This document shows, piece by piece, positions 27,401 through 36,036 of a stretch of 64,000 nt of DNA. Under the pieces are notes generated by a model, which saw nothing but the letters and a program-made list of their open reading frames with translations, did not search any database and was not told the origin of the DNA. The stretch is from Pisaster brevispinus. Its lineage: Eukaryota > Echinodermata > Asteroidea > Forcipulatida > Asteriidae. The stretch spans positions 7,222,421 to 7,286,420 of the forward strand of contig JAMKCF010000006.1 in assembly GCA_023634235.1 (NCBI GenBank), given 5' to 3'. Each line of letters opens with the position of its first letter. Positions within the stretch are counted from its first letter, which is position 1. The position numbers were made by a program, and so were the translations under genes.

Positions 27401-30400
27401 GATGGGAATGGTTCTTACTTGCTGAAGTAGGAGGAGATGAGGCGAGCATTGATGGATGCACTCATGAGGATGAGCTTGATGTTCGGGTTCTCCTGGAGGA
27501 GATTCTTGAGTAGGATGAGGAGGAAGTCCGTGTCGATGTCTCGTTCATGAACCTCATCAACGATGACGTGGCTGATACCTGAAAGAGTGCCACACCTTAC
27601 TTAAAATCTGAGGCTTCGCATTCTGTTTTATCTATGACAAAGATGAGCCTTTTTGAGGCATAGTGAAAACTACACGAGTGCACTAGTTTGTTTGGGTGTA
27701 TCAGACAAATTTACACAAACGAAGTAGTGCCACAGTTAAACAAGTCCACCATATCTCAAAATGGCTGGGCCCAATTTCATGGCTCTGCTCACTGCCGAAT
27801 TCTGCGCTTGCGATCACAGCAGTATTTCAGTGCTAGCTGTGTAAGCGAAGAATGCCTAGTAGCGTGGAGTTTGCACGTGCACAAGCAAAAATTCCCTGCT
27901 AACCGGTGAAATGTGCTTGACGTAAGCACGGAACTCCCTGCTTCCGTAAGCGCCGATTCTTTGCTTGCGGTGAGCAGAGCCATGACATTGGGCCCTGCTT
28001 TAAATCCACACTGCACGGTAAACATATAGGGGGATCTGACTCCCAAAATGATAGAAGCACCCTGGGAGATGACGTCAGATGAATTGGGTAAGTAGTGAAC
28101 AATAGTGAACAATTACAGCGATCATATCACCTGAGATAAAATTCGTTTGGATTTAGGGCAAAGGGTCGAAACAAATGAGGGTGGGTAGAAATAAAGGAGA
28201 CAGAGTGTATGACAGGATTAGGGTCAGGGTTAGGCATAGAGTTAATAGTATTAGGGGTAGGTGTCAGGTAAGGGTAAGGGTTAAGGGTAGGGTAAGGGTT
28301 AGGGATAAGGGCAGGGGTAGGTGTAGTGGTAGGTTAAGGGGTAGGGTAAGGGATAAGGGATAAGGGCAGGGGTAGGGTAAGGGTCAGGATTAGGGGTAAG
28401 TTTAGGGGTAGGGTAAGGGTTCGAGTAGGGTTAGGGATAGGGGTTAGGGATAGAGGTTAGGGATAGGGGTTAGGGATAGGGGTTAGGAATAGGGGTAAGG
28501 TAAGGATTGAGGGTTAGGTTTTAGTAGTAGGGGTAGGGTAAGGGTAAGGGGTAGTGGGTGGGGGTAGGGGTAAGAATTGAGGGTGTAACATAAATTCCGC
28601 TACCTTTCAAACCAGGGTTGCTCTCCATCTTTTTCAGCAGTATACCAGTGGTGCAGAATAGAATGCAGCCGTTATTGTGTGGTAGTTTACTATCCAAGCG
28701 GACCTGGTAACCAACGGTATCGCCCACTGTTTCCCTACGCTCCTGGGAAACACGATCAGCGACGGACACAGCGCTTATGCGTCTTGGCTGCAAAGAAGAA
28801 AAAAAAACCGTATTGACAATTCAGGGAATGATTTTGTTCAGCAATGTTGCATAGCAAATTAATTAAATTAAATATGTTTTGTACACACTGAATGCGATTA
28901 TTGTGCGGCAATTGATGGATTTTTAAGTAGCAATTGATACCTTTTTTGTATTTGTTTGAAAAGGTAATGGTTCACTGCAATCAGTGCAAATGTCAACACA
29001 ATTTCCAAAATCGAACAGGATTAAAAAAATGAAAATGCTCGCCAGTCCTCCAAGTCACAAAACCACAAAACACAGGTGTGGCAATGTACAAACCAAAATG
29101 TACGACAAATTGTACCGGAGAATGAAAATAAAGTATTACATTTTGACAGGGATTGAGATGAGACAGTTCCACCAACAAAAGGGATGTCAATCACTCTCCC
29201 TAGATAGCATATGGGGCTAACATTTTCAAGAAAACGAAGGTCCCACTTATATTTTGTATTTTTTTTGTTTTACCGTCGGCTTCGTTTAACCATTAAGGCG
29301 ATTTGGAAACGGATTTTAACATTGGTTTACGGTGATGGTTGAAGGTCCCAACCCTGTAATAAACCCATTCAAAAAGCATATAGAAAAGGTGGGGTGTAAC
29401 ATGTACATTCTTACAGAACATTTTCCAGAGAATGTTTACCTGCGTAACGACGATATTACACTGCGCCCCCTTCTCCTCATGAATCCACTCCTCCAGCAGG
29501 TACTGAGGTACCTGGGTGGTCTTGCCGCATCCCGTCTCTCCTTCGAGCACGATGACTTGATTCTCTCGGATCAGAGTTAGGATTTCCTTCCTGAAACATC
29601 AACGTGGTTTTGATTCACTAACCTGATGAGATTTTTTAACTTTAAAAGGCAAGGGTTTAGGAAGGCTCTTCATTAGCCCAGAATCCATGTGGATATTTTT
29701 TTTTCTTCAGGCCTGGAAAATTCGTCTTTGAGATGGCAGCGCAGTTTTACTTTGCAAAAGGCACTTCCATTGGAAAAAAAAAACCTTTTAAGTCTATGGG
29801 AATATTTTGAAGGGGCACCAAGGCCAAAACCAGGGCAACAGGGGCCATTGCGGGTAGGTTGCTCACTCAGGTTTAACGTCTTTTTCCCCCCGCAGGACTT
29901 GAAAAGCACCAAAAAATAGACCCCTTACACCAACATCACCGGTGGCTACTTTTTGCTATACTCGCCATTTATCTGAGTCAAGATGTACGTAGATATTATG
30001 GCAAGAGTGTAAAAGCTACGTTGCCTAAAATGCACGCTACACTGTGTGTTGTTTTTTGGTTTGAACAAAGAAAAATTGACTGGAGCGGGACTTGCACCAA
30101 CGACCTCCGGATTAACGTACACTGTTGTATATTGTATAACACAAAGGGACACTGACTCCCAAAGTGGTGCAACTAAGATTATTGTGATGATAAGGTGAAT
30201 TGGGACAAAAGGGTGTTTTAAAAAATCATACAAAGGTGAAGATAAACTATAAATTTGCTATTTAGTTTATATCAAAGAGATATTACCACTGTGCAAAATT
30301 AAAATCCAGTCAAATTTCACCTCTTGTCTGCTATCGGTAACTTCAATGCTGCAGTCCGGACGTCCCCCACTCCCAGGTCATCAGTAATATCAGATTCTAG

Positions 30401-33400
30401 CTGCAGCTGCCTCTCAGTCAGGTAGTTGTTCTTCCACTGGGCCCTGTTTGGCGTTAACTCCCTGTACGTCTTTCCGGTGATCACGTCAGAGAGCGGATCG
30501 TCAGCCTCCACATCATCATCAAACTCAAAGCAGCTCTCTGAAAAACCGACACCGGAAGTTGTCGTTCTTTCCAGGGCAGGTGATTCTCTCTGCATCTGTT
30601 GAATCATTAAATGAAAATCCAAAATGCGAATGGCATCTTCTTTGTTTGATTCGGCACAAGTAAAACGGTCGAGCTTTACATGGCCCGCCATTGCTGAGCA
30701 TCCTAGTGCAATGGAGTCAAGCTCTAATGGCTGAACCATTTGAGTGTGGGTTCAATTCCCAGTCATAATACTTATGTCTTGGAACAAGGTAATCGACCAC
30801 AAATGCTTCTCTTGTCCCAGGTGTATAAACGAGAAATGCGAGTCTACGAAATCAGACTCAGGCAGAGGAAATTGTTTGCAGTCTCGTGTCCTGCTTGGTA
30901 TATCTATCGGAAAACAATTTTAAAAATAGTTAGTAGCCTGATGTTTAAACCCCAGCAGAGTCTTTCTCGAAGGCTAAATGACAACACAACACACACAAAC
31001 AGGTATACTATGGATTATGTGTGTAGGAAGGCACCTACCGGGATTTGCTTTGTTTCACCCGTACAAAGAGCGACCGCAGGTTCTGAAAAACGTGTCTCAT
31101 AAAATTCCTTCGGACCTTTGTCCTGTTGTTGTACAAAAGTGGCATACAAGACTGGACAGGCTGCCACCATCGTTCGTCGTTACATTTGGCTCAATGGGAG
31201 GTTAGTCCGATCGTTCCAAGATTCCAGCATACCGTGGCAGATTCAGGGCCATAAGAGCCACGGCTGAGGACTGCGGTGAGTGCCTACTCAGTTACTCTCA
31301 AACAACAACATAAAATCCCGGAAATAATTATCAGAACCTTTGCCAAGTCATGGTTTCATTGTGGCAACAATATTTTCAAAGGAAAACGATTACTCAAAAA
31401 GCTCCAAAAAGTTTCGAAAAACAATACCAGGGGTGGGCACGGAGGAAAAAAAAAGAAAGAAAAAAAACCAAACAATGGGAGTGGTTAAACAATTTAACAA
31501 GATAATGTAGGTATGTAGGGGTAGAAAGACAACTTTTAAATACTGAGTTCTCAACAGAGTGCTAGCTAACCTTGACAGCTCTGAGTGCCTGGCTGATTTC
31601 TGCTTCCAGATTGTGTTCCAGTTTCACCCATTCTGGTCTACTCTCCTTCTTGAAATGCTCTTTAATTTCCTCTTTGTTGTGCGTCACTTCACCCTCAATC
31701 CTTGGCTTGTTATTCTCATCCAACAAACCAAATTCCTTTGGAGATAATGAGAAACAAATAAATAAAACTGTTTTTTTTTTCAATGTGCAATTTAAAACTT
31801 GTTTAATGTAGAACTTCATTAACATGCTTCAAATTTAGCTCTTACATTTTACACCATTTTAACATGAAGTAAGAGGCTAGTAATAATTTCCCCACTTTCA
31901 TTAGGAGTCTGTCTGAGTGCATCGCAAAATGGAATTGGAGCATGGAGCCCCTCTTTAAAAAACTTGTGAGCGTTTGTTACCTTTAGTTTAGCACATGCCA
32001 GAGCGGCGGCCATCTTCTCTGCCTGTACTCGCTTAGTACCCAAGCCCACCACAGTGAATTCCTCTGGCCATGTCACTCTCAGCACACTCTGCTTCACTGG
32101 ATCGCCAGCCTTCTGCTTCAGTTTGTACTGGTATCTCGCAGCAGCATCTTTGACCGCCAGGGCAAGTGTGTTGTGAAGACAACTCTTGGGGTTTTCAAAT
32201 TCTACAAGGGCTTTCTCCCCTTCCTCGCTGAGAATAGAGGCTGTGGAATAAACATTAGTTGAATTAATTTTGGGGTACATAATGTAAGTATCCTGTATTG
32301 ACCCAGACAATAAAGGAAACTGTCTAATGTTGAGCAAAGAATCTTCAAATTTATCATTTTAAAAATTAAAATCAACTGGCAGCACAACTTGGCTGAACTG
32401 TGAGGAATTTCCAAAAGGTAACACAAATATGACAAACTATACAGAAAAATTACTTACATGTACATGAGGGCTTGAATTTTTGGAAAAATCCAAAAGACAA
32501 CAGGACTTGTAACTCTATTCCTCTAAAGTATCACAAAATGTTGACTGGACCAGAAATGATTTTACAAGACCAGAATCAACATGGTTTTACACACATTTGA
32601 CTGTTTTTATGTTGTCTTTATGTGTATTTGAATGGTATTTATTGGATCTAAAGCCAACATTTGAACATAGTTCGTTTCTGTTCAAGATATTTCACAGTGA
32701 GAATCTGTTATAATGAGACCCCCGGATTTGTCCGGTCACGAGTTTAGTGGCCTGAAGCTTAAATCACTGGCCTTGGGCCTGCAGTCCAGTGTAAAAAATT
32801 TGAGCAGTTACATTTTTAAAACATGTGTGGGAAAAAACCTGGATAAAAAGGATTACGCCCTCAACTATCTCTACCATTATTACTCATTAATATGTTGCAA
32901 TGTTCTGCAAGAAACAAGTTACTAGTAGTAGTACTACATGTACCTATATTGCCATTGGTATTAAAGTTAAAACTCTTGACACATAAAATCGAATATTGAA
33001 AGTAATTTACAGTGTTGGCAATGGTTGAGCTTTAAACTCACTTTAGTGCTTGTGAAGTTGTATAAGTTGTACTACTAAGTACTACTTTTTGACAATGAGT
33101 AGACTGAGTATTTTACCAGCAACTGTAAAAGTTATTGTAATGCTGGTTTACTGGAACAGCGACCAGCTCTAAGCCATTATCAGATTAAATCACACAAACT
33201 TTTTACCACTGCTGAATAGCTTGATTGAATACGATACAATCCTGCCAAGCAATCAACACATTATTAGCCAGATCAAGCCCCGCTAAACCCAATTATTTTT
33301 TTCTTCAGCCCTTGTGCCAGGGCGGAATGAGGACGTTTTGAAAACTTGATTTATTTCAACATCCAAAATACCCAGGGCTGGTCTGGTCAAGCTAAGAGGT

Positions 33401-34749
33401 GAGTGAACACATTGAGCTGGTTTAAACCGTCGACCCGCCCTTAATGCGCCTTGAATTTAGTTATCGGTAAGAAAAAATGGGTCCGGATGTGTGGCCAAGG
33501 ATTCAGGTTCCTAATTCTTGGGCTTGGCCACACTAAGTGGGGCTAAGACAGAATAAGATTAGACTAGAGACTAGCCCCACTTGTGTGGCCAAGGAACAGG
33601 AAACCTGAATCCTTGGCCACACGTCAGGACCCATGTTTTCTTCAGCTCACCGATTAAAAAATAGAGGCGCATTCCCTACGGGCAGGTCAGCGGTTTAAAC
33701 CACCTCAATGTGTTCACCTACCTCTTAGCTTGACATGGGTGTTTTGGGTGATTAAATAAATAACAATTTTAAAAGATATTTCAATTCAAAATTTTAAACT
33801 TCGACATGTATTGAGCGCGGCCATTTTGGATTGATTCTAATCGTGCCAATCAATTCATGACGTCACCGGCATGATCGACCGGCAAGCCGGGTTGTGGGCG
33901 GCGCGAGGATGCGAACATTGCAATGGTTGCTTTATGTATCCGCTCCGCCCACAGCCCGGCCGGCCGGAGACGTCATGAATTGATTGGCACAATTAGAATC
34001 AATCCAAAATGGCTGCGCTCAGTACATGTCGCGAAATATTATAAGTCGGAGGAAGTTGAAAATTTTGAATTGAAATATCTTTTAAAATAGTTATTTATTT
34101 AATCACCCAAAACACCCAGGTCAAGCTAAGAGGTAGGTGAACACATTGAGGTGGTTTAAACTGCCGACCTGCCCATAGGGAATGCGCCTCTATTTTTTAA
34201 TCGGTGAGCTGAAGAAAACATGGGTCCTGACGTGTGGCCAAGGATTCAGGTTTCCTGTTCCTTGGCCACACAAGTGGGGCTAACTTATAACTAGAGACTA
34301 GACATGCTACTTTTGCTAGAGGGGGGGGGGGGAGAGTCAGTTATGATGAGTTAGACATAGACCCAGTATTCCAGTAACTGGGGCTGGGGCCCTGTACTCC
34401 GTTTTTTCGAAATTTTGACCAAAGATGTTCAACATAAAAAAAAAAAAAAAAAATTAAAAACGGAGAACAGCGCGCGCCCCAGTTAACTGGGTCGACTACT
34501 ACATGTTTTACATATGAAAAATATAAAAATGTACTTACGCAACTGCGACTCTACTTTGCTTTGCTTCTTTTTCCGTTTCCTCTGCGCAGTGACACTCGAA
34601 ATATGGAAATTTGCAGACGCATAAACCTTATTAACAAAACATCTCCTGGTGCAGCATAATTGACAAAACTGGCTTCCCGCAAGTGTCGATAATTTCCCCG
34701 AATATCTTGTCAGGGCAATGTTAGCCACACGTGCCATGGGCGCAGCCAT
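12442..34749 (-). CDS. DHX30: DExH-box RNA helicase, DHX30-like, with N-terminal dsRBD
   Basis: Exons in order: 34539-34749, 31981-32240, 31571-31735, 30321-30595, 29440-29590, 28604-28787, 27419-27578, 26810-27023, 25751-25828, 24802-24872, 23643-23772, 22485-22608, 21284-21415, 19987-20125, 19747-19837, 18383-18533, 17751-17869, 16956-17056, 16061-16148, 14827-14932, 13611-13834, 12442-12603. All phases agree and give 1111 residues plus stop. Residues 1-70 are basic and mitochondrial-presequence-like; 71-157 form a dsRBD ending [14 protein letters not shown]. Helicase motifs: GETGCGKT (321-328), DEVH (423-426), SAS (455-457), ATNIAETS (601-608), QRKGRAGR (649-656). [14 protein letters not shown] and the C-terminal RWLTYF are DHX30 hallmarks; human DHX30 is about 1190 residues and acts in mitochondrial ribosome assembly and RNA granules. 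An in-frame ATG 18 bases upstream (34767) is an alternative start. The introns are full of MITEs and SINEs. Confidence 0.95.
12640..12970. mobile_element. Fold-back element in DHX30 last intron
   Basis: The left arm (AAGATGTTTTAAAAGTAGAA and onwards, about 12716-12790) is inverted at about 12870-12945 (TTCTACTTTTAAAACATCTT). The arms are about 75 bp, with a GTGGTTTTCCTTT / AAAGGAAAACACCAC pair nearer the centre. It begins with GGGACACGTTGCCTTTGG, a block also seen at 36398-36420 in an RPE intron. Confidence 0.7.
14577..14792. mobile_element. Dispersed element with GAGAGGGGACCAGTTGC / CACTGGGAACGAGGTT ends, copy 1
   Basis: The same block order occurs at 26480-26730 and, inverted, at 51619-51835: GAGAGGGG(A/G)CCAGTTGCTC, GGACTAATTAAAATATCCAA, ATTTGGATA, CCACTGGGAA. 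The internal ATATCCAA..TTGGATAT pair is palindromic. There is no coding capacity. Confidence 0.7.
15145..15566. mobile_element. Two abutting GGGCCCAATTTCATA-family MITEs
   Basis: The second copy (about 15320-15566) runs from GGACCCAATTTCATAGAGCT to GCTATGAAATTGGGCCC. A degenerate copy (about 15145-15320), with TTCACAGAGCTGCTT and AAGCAGCTCTATGAAAT ends, abuts it. Interiors are rich in GCTTAGCA/TGCTAAGC-type motifs. The same family occurs at 20355, 25214, 27767, 41218, 48750 and 62233. Confidence 0.75.
15925..16020 (-). repeat. tRNA-headed SINE fragment, type C
   Basis: On the minus strand it has a tRNA-like head with B box GGTTCGATTCCC next to GCTGGGGGTACC. It resembles the plus-strand copies at 43235-43350 and 56365-56530. 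It lies 41 bases below DHX30 exon 19 in the adjoining intron. Confidence 0.55.
16553..16835 (+). mobile_element. CR1/L2-like LINE 3' end (decayed)
   Basis: A short frame reads [18 protein letters not shown], the usual HWLPV motif of CR1/L2 reverse transcriptases. After a deletion the sequence continues with [18 protein letters not shown], the typical C-terminus. The tail GCGCTTTACAAGTG followed by (ATT)n is the 3' signature of these elements. It is dead and truncated. Confidence 0.75.
17500..17610 (+). repeat. tRNA-derived SINE, type A (long variable arm)
   Basis: The head has an A box TGGCCGAGCAGCC, an extended variable region and a B box GGGTTCGAGTCCCGG, like Ser/Leu-type tRNAs. It is followed by the SINE body ACTTGTGTCCTTAAGC. 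Minus-strand relatives lie at 20650-21112, 25855-25985, 39990-40150 and 46920-47180. The linked body shows it is a SINE and not a free tRNA gene. Confidence 0.7.
19506..19740. mobile_element. Two adjacent TIR elements of the GCGGCTACAGCTACGGCT family
   Basis: The ends CTGAATCAGCGGCTGTGGCT and AGCCGCCAATTTGGACACGG are inverted relatives. A second unit follows directly (19632-19740: GTATCCGAATTGG to GCCGCTAATTCAGACC). Other copies are 26037-26181 and about 60125-60250, with a partial copy at 58735-58815. All are non-coding and about 110-145 bp. Confidence 0.65.
20355..20549. mobile_element. GGGCCCAATTTCATAAA-family MITE, well preserved
   Basis: The left end TGGGCCCAATTTCATAAA and the right end TTTATGAAATTGGGCCC are inverted over 17 bp. 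The interior has paired TTGCTAAGCATAGAAAA-type segments, so the whole 195 bp can fold back. It lies in a DHX30 intron. Confidence 0.85.
20650..21112 (-). repeat. Long type-A SINE, minus strand
   Basis: The tRNA-like head lies at the right (TGGCCGAGCGGATAAGAGCA and a GGGTTCGAGTCCCGG B box, read on the minus strand). Leftward lies a body with CTTAAGCAAGACACTTAACC and CGTCCTTCGGATGGGACGT. The (ATT)n-like run near 20645 may be the 3' tail. This is the longest copy of the family in the window. Confidence 0.7.
21115..21180 (-). repeat. Type-B SINE fragment
   Basis: On the minus strand it shows a degenerate tRNA-like 3' head (GGAAGTCATTGGTTCAACTTC) followed by CTAGTCTTTGTTCACCCC. The GTTCAACCCCAAA tail defines the family, also seen at 24560, 30055, 38699, 38861 and 58818. 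It abuts the type-A SINE at 20650-21112. Confidence 0.6.
21576..21672. repeat. Tandem repeat, about 15-16 bp unit (AGGAATAAAATACAC)
   Basis: Five to six diverged units, GGAATAAAATATACA to GGAATAAAATACACA, run head to tail. They are in a DHX30 intron about 160 bases upstream (in gene orientation) of exon 13. Confidence 0.8.
22803..23115. repeat. Tandem repeat, about 110 bp unit, three copies
   Basis: Units begin near 22803, 22890 and 22998, each with ACCACAT, GGCTGGCATA, AAAACCACA (or AAAACTACA), GTCAGACAGT and GTGAAATGTGTAAATGC-like blocks. A partial fourth unit starts at 23114. The unit contains no reading frame. It lies in the DHX30 intron between exons 11 and 12. Confidence 0.75.
24560..24665 (+). 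repeat. Type-B SINE, 5' degraded
   Basis: The T-arm half GGAGGTCACAGGTTTGGATC is recognisable, followed by CTCTAGTCAAACTCTTCTTT and GTTCAACCCCAAAATAAG. The A-box half is eroded. Confidence 0.6.
25214..25409. mobile_element. GGGCCCAATTTCATAAA-family MITE
   Basis: It has GGGACCAATTTCATAAAACC at the left and TTTATGAAATTGGGCCC at the right. The interior is close to the copy at 20355-20549 (TTGCTTAGCA, GGTTACCAGC, ATTCCATAAAGTTTAC). It is directly followed by another palindromic element. Confidence 0.8.
25411..25541. mobile_element. Palindromic element built from TAGTCCTAAGTTAGGA motifs
   Basis: The ends GGGTCGATTTCGCAAAGA and TCTTTGTGAAATCCACCCC are inverted. The inside is made of short nested palindromes (CCTAACTTAGG, ACTAGTCCTAGGACT). 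The 130 bp could form one long hairpin or a cruciform. Confidence 0.8.
25855..25985 (-). repeat. Type-A SINE, minus strand
   Basis: It carries the body blocks TCATCCGAAGGAC, CTTGCTCAAGGACACTAGTG and the degenerate tRNA head with CAAACCCACACTCTGCTGAT. It lies just above DHX30 exon 9. Confidence 0.65.
26037..26181. mobile_element. TIR element, GCGGCTACAGCTACGGCT family
   Basis: The left end TAAGTCCACGTCCGAATCGG and the right end AATTCAGGTACGGCCTTA are imperfect inverted repeats. Sub-terminal GGCTACAGCTACGGCT pairs with AGCCGCAGCTGTAGCC. 145 bp, non-coding. Confidence 0.75.
26480..26730. mobile_element. Dispersed element with GAGAGGGGGCCAGTTGC / CACTGGGAACGAGGTT ends, copy 2
   Basis: Same block order as 14577-14792, with the better-preserved CACTTCCAGGGGTTACAATC and GATCGTACACCACTGGGAAC blocks. 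It lies 80 bases below DHX30 exon 8. Confidence 0.75.
27767..27995. mobile_element. GGGCCCAATTTCATGGCTCTGC MITE, second subfamily
   Basis: The left end GGGCCCAATTTCATGGCTCT and the right end AGAGCCATGACATTGGGCCC are inverted. The interior (GAATTCTGCGCTTGCGATC, CTAGCTGTGTAAGCGAAGAA, TTCCGTAAGCG) matches 41218-41468 in inverted orientation, so these two form a subfamily distinct from the TTTCATAAA copies. Confidence 0.8.
28190..28600. repeat. Degenerate telomere-like TAGGGT/TAAGGG array
   Basis: About 400 bp of TTAGGG-related units (GGGTTAGGG, GGTAAGGG, GGGATAGGGG) with G-rich plus strand. It ends right at the splice donor of DHX30 exon 6 (28604). The plus strand is the template for DHX30, so the transcript is C-rich here. 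TTAGGG is the usual animal telomere unit, but the degeneracy and position mark it as interstitial. A minor version is at 4420-4450. Confidence 0.8.
29692..29870. repeat. AGGCCTGGAAATT-family element, degraded
   Basis: It shares CAGGCCTGGAAAATTCGTCT, GCAAAAGGCACTTCCATTGG and GGGGCACCAAGGCCAAAACC with the copies at 39243-39409 and 59760-59900 (in the other orientation at 39.2 kb). One end is lost here. Confidence 0.6.
30055..30120 (-). repeat. Type-B SINE fragment
   Basis: Read on the minus strand: GGAGGTCGTTGGTGCAAGTC, then CCGCTCCAGTCAATTTTTCT and TTGTTCAAACC. It is the 3' half of the tRNA-like head plus the family tail. Confidence 0.6.
33365..34290. mobile_element. Large composite fold-back element in DHX30 intron 1
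   Basis: Arms of about 330 bp are inverted: 33571-33900 against about 33945-34279. The ends AGCCCCACTTGTGTGGCCAA and TTGGCCACACAAGTGGGGCT are perfectly inverted. Shared inner blocks are CACATTGAGGTGGTTTAAAC, TTTCAATTCAAAATTTT, AATCAATTCATGACGTC and CAAAATGGC. The spacer of about 45 bp is GC-rich. A third, more diverged partial arm (about 33365-33545) lies upstream in the same orientation as the right arm. ACTAGAGACTAG flanks both outer sides. No transposase is present and the superfamily is not assigned. Confidence 0.85.
34372..34495. mobile_element. Fold-back element, CCAGTAACTGGGGC family
   Basis: CCAGTAACTGGGGC at the left is inverted as GCCCCAGTTAACTGG at the right. CTGTACTCCGTTTTT pairs with AAAAACGGAGAACAG across an A-rich centre. 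It is related to 62374-62510, which shares CTGTACTCC and TTTCGAAATTTTGAC. It ends about 45 bases from DHX30 exon 1. Confidence 0.7.
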
Positions 34750-36036
34750 TTTAAAATGTTTCGTCATACCCAGTTCCTGACCCCCCCCCCCTAATTCTCC
34801 ACGAACGAAAATAAAAGGCACATGTCGCACATGTCAGGACAGCGCCCGCTATCGTTCGAATCGAAATGCAGGAGAGGAGAAGATTCGCACATTCGCGCGG
34901 TAGTCGAGTGACGATCAACAGCGGCTTGTCGAATTGAACGTTGTACTCTATAGCCTAAACAAGACAAGGTAAAATTTGAACCGGAACACTTTGTTTTAGT
35001 GTTAGTGAGTGGTGACACTGTCACTCAAGTAAACGTGTTGCAACTTTAATAAAATAGAAAAGCCTTGAAACTTGTTTGGAATGCTGTACTTTCGCCCCGT
35101 CATGCCCGTGGTTGGTGGAGTGGGCCAGATTTGTACCTATCATCAATTAATTATCAATCATTATCATGTACCTGCCTCAGTTCACTGTAGTGTAAACATT
35201 GCATTTATTTCCTGGTTCTTGGTGGGATCATGGGATTGAGGTGAATATGTTGCCAATTGCAACCCAATTTAGGCAAGGCTCCATGAACACCTCCAATAAC
35301 ACCTTCATTATTTACCGGAATTCCTTCAATTCAATCTACTTTATAATCTAGTAAGTATACTAGTAATATAGTATTATAATTAAATTAGTATTTATTTTAG
35401 TATTACTCTTTAATTAAGGCTAAGTCTTTATTCATTAATTGTATGAATGCACACAGACACACCATGTCACCTTGTTTACAAAAAGAGTGATTACAGCAGT
35501 ACATTCAACTAGGTATTTCCTGGTGATGGGCAAGATATTTTTATTTAGGTATTCCTATCACTATCGCTCTCTCACTCAGTATTATTTACTTAGACAGTAG
35601 GCATTTGCCTGTGGTCTCCTGCTCAAATTTTACTCCGCTGGAATCACTGGTACCACACCCACCACAGCCCGTCTTTCCAGTACTGTTTCTCTGAGTTCGG
35701 TGATATCGCACCGCCGTGACCATTCTCGGATATGTAGTCAACCCAGCGCATCTTTGGTCGGCCAAGGGAATGATGAGAAATCGAATTATATTTGTCTCCA
35801 TTTCAACCATGTCACTGAACATGTTGGTGTAGTAGGACTCTAGAAGTCTTACCTTTTCTAGCTTTCAACCTTTGTGATTGTGAACCACTTGTGATGTTGG
35901 TGATCAACTTGAATCACAATTATCACATTTCTGCTTTGATTTTCAACTACATCTCAGTTTGGTATTTGTCTGAACTGTAGGATTGGAAGAAGATTTCTGC
36001 TGGAGTTGTGAGAACTCTTTGAAAGATCGGGTCAAG
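34750..36036. promoter_or_regulatory. Divergent DHX30 / RPE promoter interval
   Basis: The two genes are head to head with start codons 1.29 kb apart. No TATA box is evident near either. A splice acceptor (CTGAACTGTAG|GATTGG, exon from 35981) precedes the RPE start, so RPE has an upstream non-coding exon that I could not place; AAACAAGACAAG|GTAAAA near 34972 is one possible donor. A LINE fragment occupies 35610-35790. A bidirectional promoter is inference. Confidence 0.45.
35610..35790 (-). mobile_element. Retroelement C-terminal fragment (GRPKMRWVDYI)
   Basis: The minus strand reads LGRPKMRWVDYI and, after a one-base shift, REWSRRCDITELRET. This is a motif common near the end of non-LTR retrotransposon polyproteins. 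The frame break makes it a relic. Confidence 0.5.

Noticed and set aside
28190..28600. A chromosome end
   Set aside because: Units are degenerate and the array lies between two coding exons of the same gene.
35586..35822. 78-codon frame as a gene upstream of RPE
   Set aside because: Contains GRPKMRWVDYI-type retroelement remains broken by a frameshift.
35983..36036. Upstream in-frame start for RPE
   Set aside because: It adds 18 residues with no family counterpart; the acceptor at 35980 makes this 5'UTR the simpler reading.
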